A stretch of 6,643 nt of DNA from Rhodospirillales bacterium (lineage in GTDB: Bacteria; Pseudomonadota; Alphaproteobacteria; UBA9219), in NCBI GenBank assembly GCA_015654915.1, contig JAATFY010000044.1, forward strand, positions 1 through 6,643, read 5' to 3'. Below are positions 5,886 to 6,643 of this stretch, in pieces. The stretch's first letter is position 1. The number at the start of each line of letters is the position of its first letter. The notes beneath the pieces were generated by a model. The model made no database searches. It was not told the DNA's origin and saw nothing but the letters and a program-made list of their open reading frames with translations. A program made the translations under genes and the position numbers.

Positions 5886-6326
5886 ATGTCCTGCGTCGAC
5901 GTCACACTGCCGCCCGTCACCGTCAACCGGCCTTTGCTGCTGGTGGCTGCGGCCGCCCTGATTGACGTCGAGAGCCGCGTGCTGCTGGCGGAACGTCCCG
6001 CTGGAAAAAACATGGCGGGGCTATGGGAATTTCCGGGCGGCAAAGTCGGTAAGGACGAGACGCCGGAATCCGCGCTGGTGCGCGAGTTGAAAGAAGAGTT
6101 GGGGATCGAGACTTCCACGGGATGCCTGTGGCCGCTGACATTTGCCTCGCATGCCTATGCGGATTTTCATTTGCTGATGCCGGTTTTTTCCTGCCGCGTA
6201 TGGCACGGTGTGCCGCAGCCGAAGGAAGGGCAACGGCTGGTTTGGGCGCGGAAAGACGAGCTAAAAAATTATCCCATGCCGCCGGCGGATATCAACCTTG
6301 TGCAGGTTTTATGGGAGTATTTGTAA
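5886..6326 (+). CDS. mutT: MutT-type Nudix hydrolase (8-oxo-dGTP diphosphatase)
   Basis: MutT hydrolyses 8-oxo-dGTP to the monophosphate and so keeps oxidised guanine out of DNA, preventing A:T to C:G changes. The protein is 146 residues, normal for the family. The Nudix box spans residues 52-74 and fits G-x5-E-x7-R-E-x2-E-E-x-G-I completely: Gly52, Glu58, Arg66, Glu67, Glu70, Glu71, Gly73. Before it lies the typical VAAAALIDVESRVLLAERP strand and GLWEFPGGK; after it PLTFASHAYADFHLLMPVFSC, usual for bacterial MutT. The start is ATG 5886 because an in-frame TAA stands at 5880-5882; the first 15 residues look like an unstructured extension. No ribosome site precedes it. It is divergent from the ankyrin-like gene, and its last 35 bases overlap the opposing TPR-like frame. 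The Nudix call is secure; 8-oxo-dGTP as substrate follows from overall resemblance to MutT. Confidence 0.92.
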   Translation: MSCVDVTLPPVTVNRPLLLVAAAALIDVESRVLLAERPAGKNMAGLWEFPGGKVGKDETPESALVRELKEELGIETSTGCLWPLTFASHAYADFHLLMPVFSCRVWHGVPQPKEGQRLVWARKDELKNYPMPPADINLVQVLWEYL

Positions 6327-6643
6327 AAGCTGCCGGAACGCTTCTGAAGGCATAAGCCGAAGCTTCATAACGGATGGGCAACCATGGCTGCCCGAAATAT
6401 AGAAAACAGAGTCGCTCGATTTTGGATTCGACTTTCGGGGAAAGAGCCTCGGCTTTTTTAAAGGCCATCCTGGCTTTCTTTAGACACGCCTGTTCTTTCC
6501 CTGAAGAAATGCGTATTTGAGCGAGACGTACATTTCCTTTCGCACAATAGGCCTCGGGACGCAGCCCGATATCCCGGTGCGATTTCTCGGTACGATTCTC
6601 GGCTTACCCAAGAAGCTTTTCAAGAATGCTCCGGCCGCCCTCG
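6292..6643 (-). pseudogene. C-terminal part of a TPR-like protein with an in-frame TAA
   Basis: Reading the minus strand from 6642, the frame gives EGGRSILEKLLG, then TAA (6606-6604), then 103 further codons to TGA 6294-6292. The part after TAA contains EAYCAKGNVRLAQIRISSGK followed by a helix reading ARMAFKKAEALSP. That is the usual TPR arrangement of small residues in both helices, Phe, Ala, then a Pro closing the unit. There is no usable ATG, GTG or TTG soon after the TAA, so the downstream part is unlikely to be a gene of its own. A change of GAA to TAA would explain the stop. The frame overlaps the end of mutT by 35 bases, unusual for a healthy convergent pair. I read it as a decaying or nonsense-interrupted gene whose 5' part lies outside the window; a chance open frame remains possible, since the TPR signature is a single unit. 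Confidence 0.4.
6354..6459 (+). terminator. Weak, long-range terminator-like structure after mutT
   Basis: AAGCCGAAGCTT (6354-6365) can pair with the bases that precede and enter the T run at 6454-6459 (AGAGCCTCGGCTT), over about 12 positions with one mismatch and one wobble. The enclosed loop is near 80 bases and contains a smaller hairpin, GGGCA (6376-6380) with TGCCC (6389-6393). This could end the mutT transcript, but the large loop makes it a weak candidate. Confidence 0.25.

Noticed and set aside
6418..6432. GATTTTGGATTCGAC, close to the conserved 5' end of tmRNA
   Set aside because: No T-arm, CCA end or tag reading frame lies at the right distance on either side, and the stretch reads as part of the TPR-like frame on the other strand.

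Overview
The window looks like a moderately GC-rich alphaproteobacterial chromosome. The main evidence is a cluster of secA, a divergent periplasmic parvulin-type prolyl isomerase and, further along, a mutT/Nudix gene, which is a neighbourhood I recall from many Alphaproteobacteria. The protein style agrees: a SecA of about 930 residues with a C-terminal CPC...CH zinc tail. Species cannot be named from this sequence.

Layout from left to right. Positions 2-373 (+) are the 3' end of an unrecognised gene, convergent with secA. Positions 403-3201 (-) are secA, complete end to end but broken by one in-frame TAG at 2386-2388. Positions 3215-3985 hold a short segment bounded by two 25-base direct repeats (24/25 identical); it is AT-richer than its surroundings and carries one unrecognised gene of up to 208 codons on the minus strand. 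Positions 4124-4999 (+) are the parvulin, with a long structured leader upstream and a bidirectional terminator downstream. Positions 5054-5773 (-) are an unrecognised gene with degenerate ankyrin-like units. Positions 5886-6326 (+) are the MutT-type Nudix hydrolase. Positions 6292-6643 (-) read as the C-terminal part of a TPR-like protein with an in-frame TAA, probably a decaying gene.

How the parts fit. SecA drives preproteins through SecYEG, and the parvulin acts on exported proteins in the periplasm, so the divergent pair forms a secretion and folding unit. The repeat-bounded segment lies exactly in the divergent spacer between them. Removing one repeat plus the segment rebuilds a compact secA-parvulin promoter region, so the segment looks like a later insertion. 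The ankyrin-like gene sits where I would expect argJ, so the conserved cluster seems to have been interrupted at two places.

The most notable points are the amber codon in an essential gene, the repeat-bounded insertion that places an unknown gene between secA and its former upstream region, and a second nonsense codon in the TPR-like frame. No CRISPR array, tRNA, rRNA, transposase or integrase was seen.
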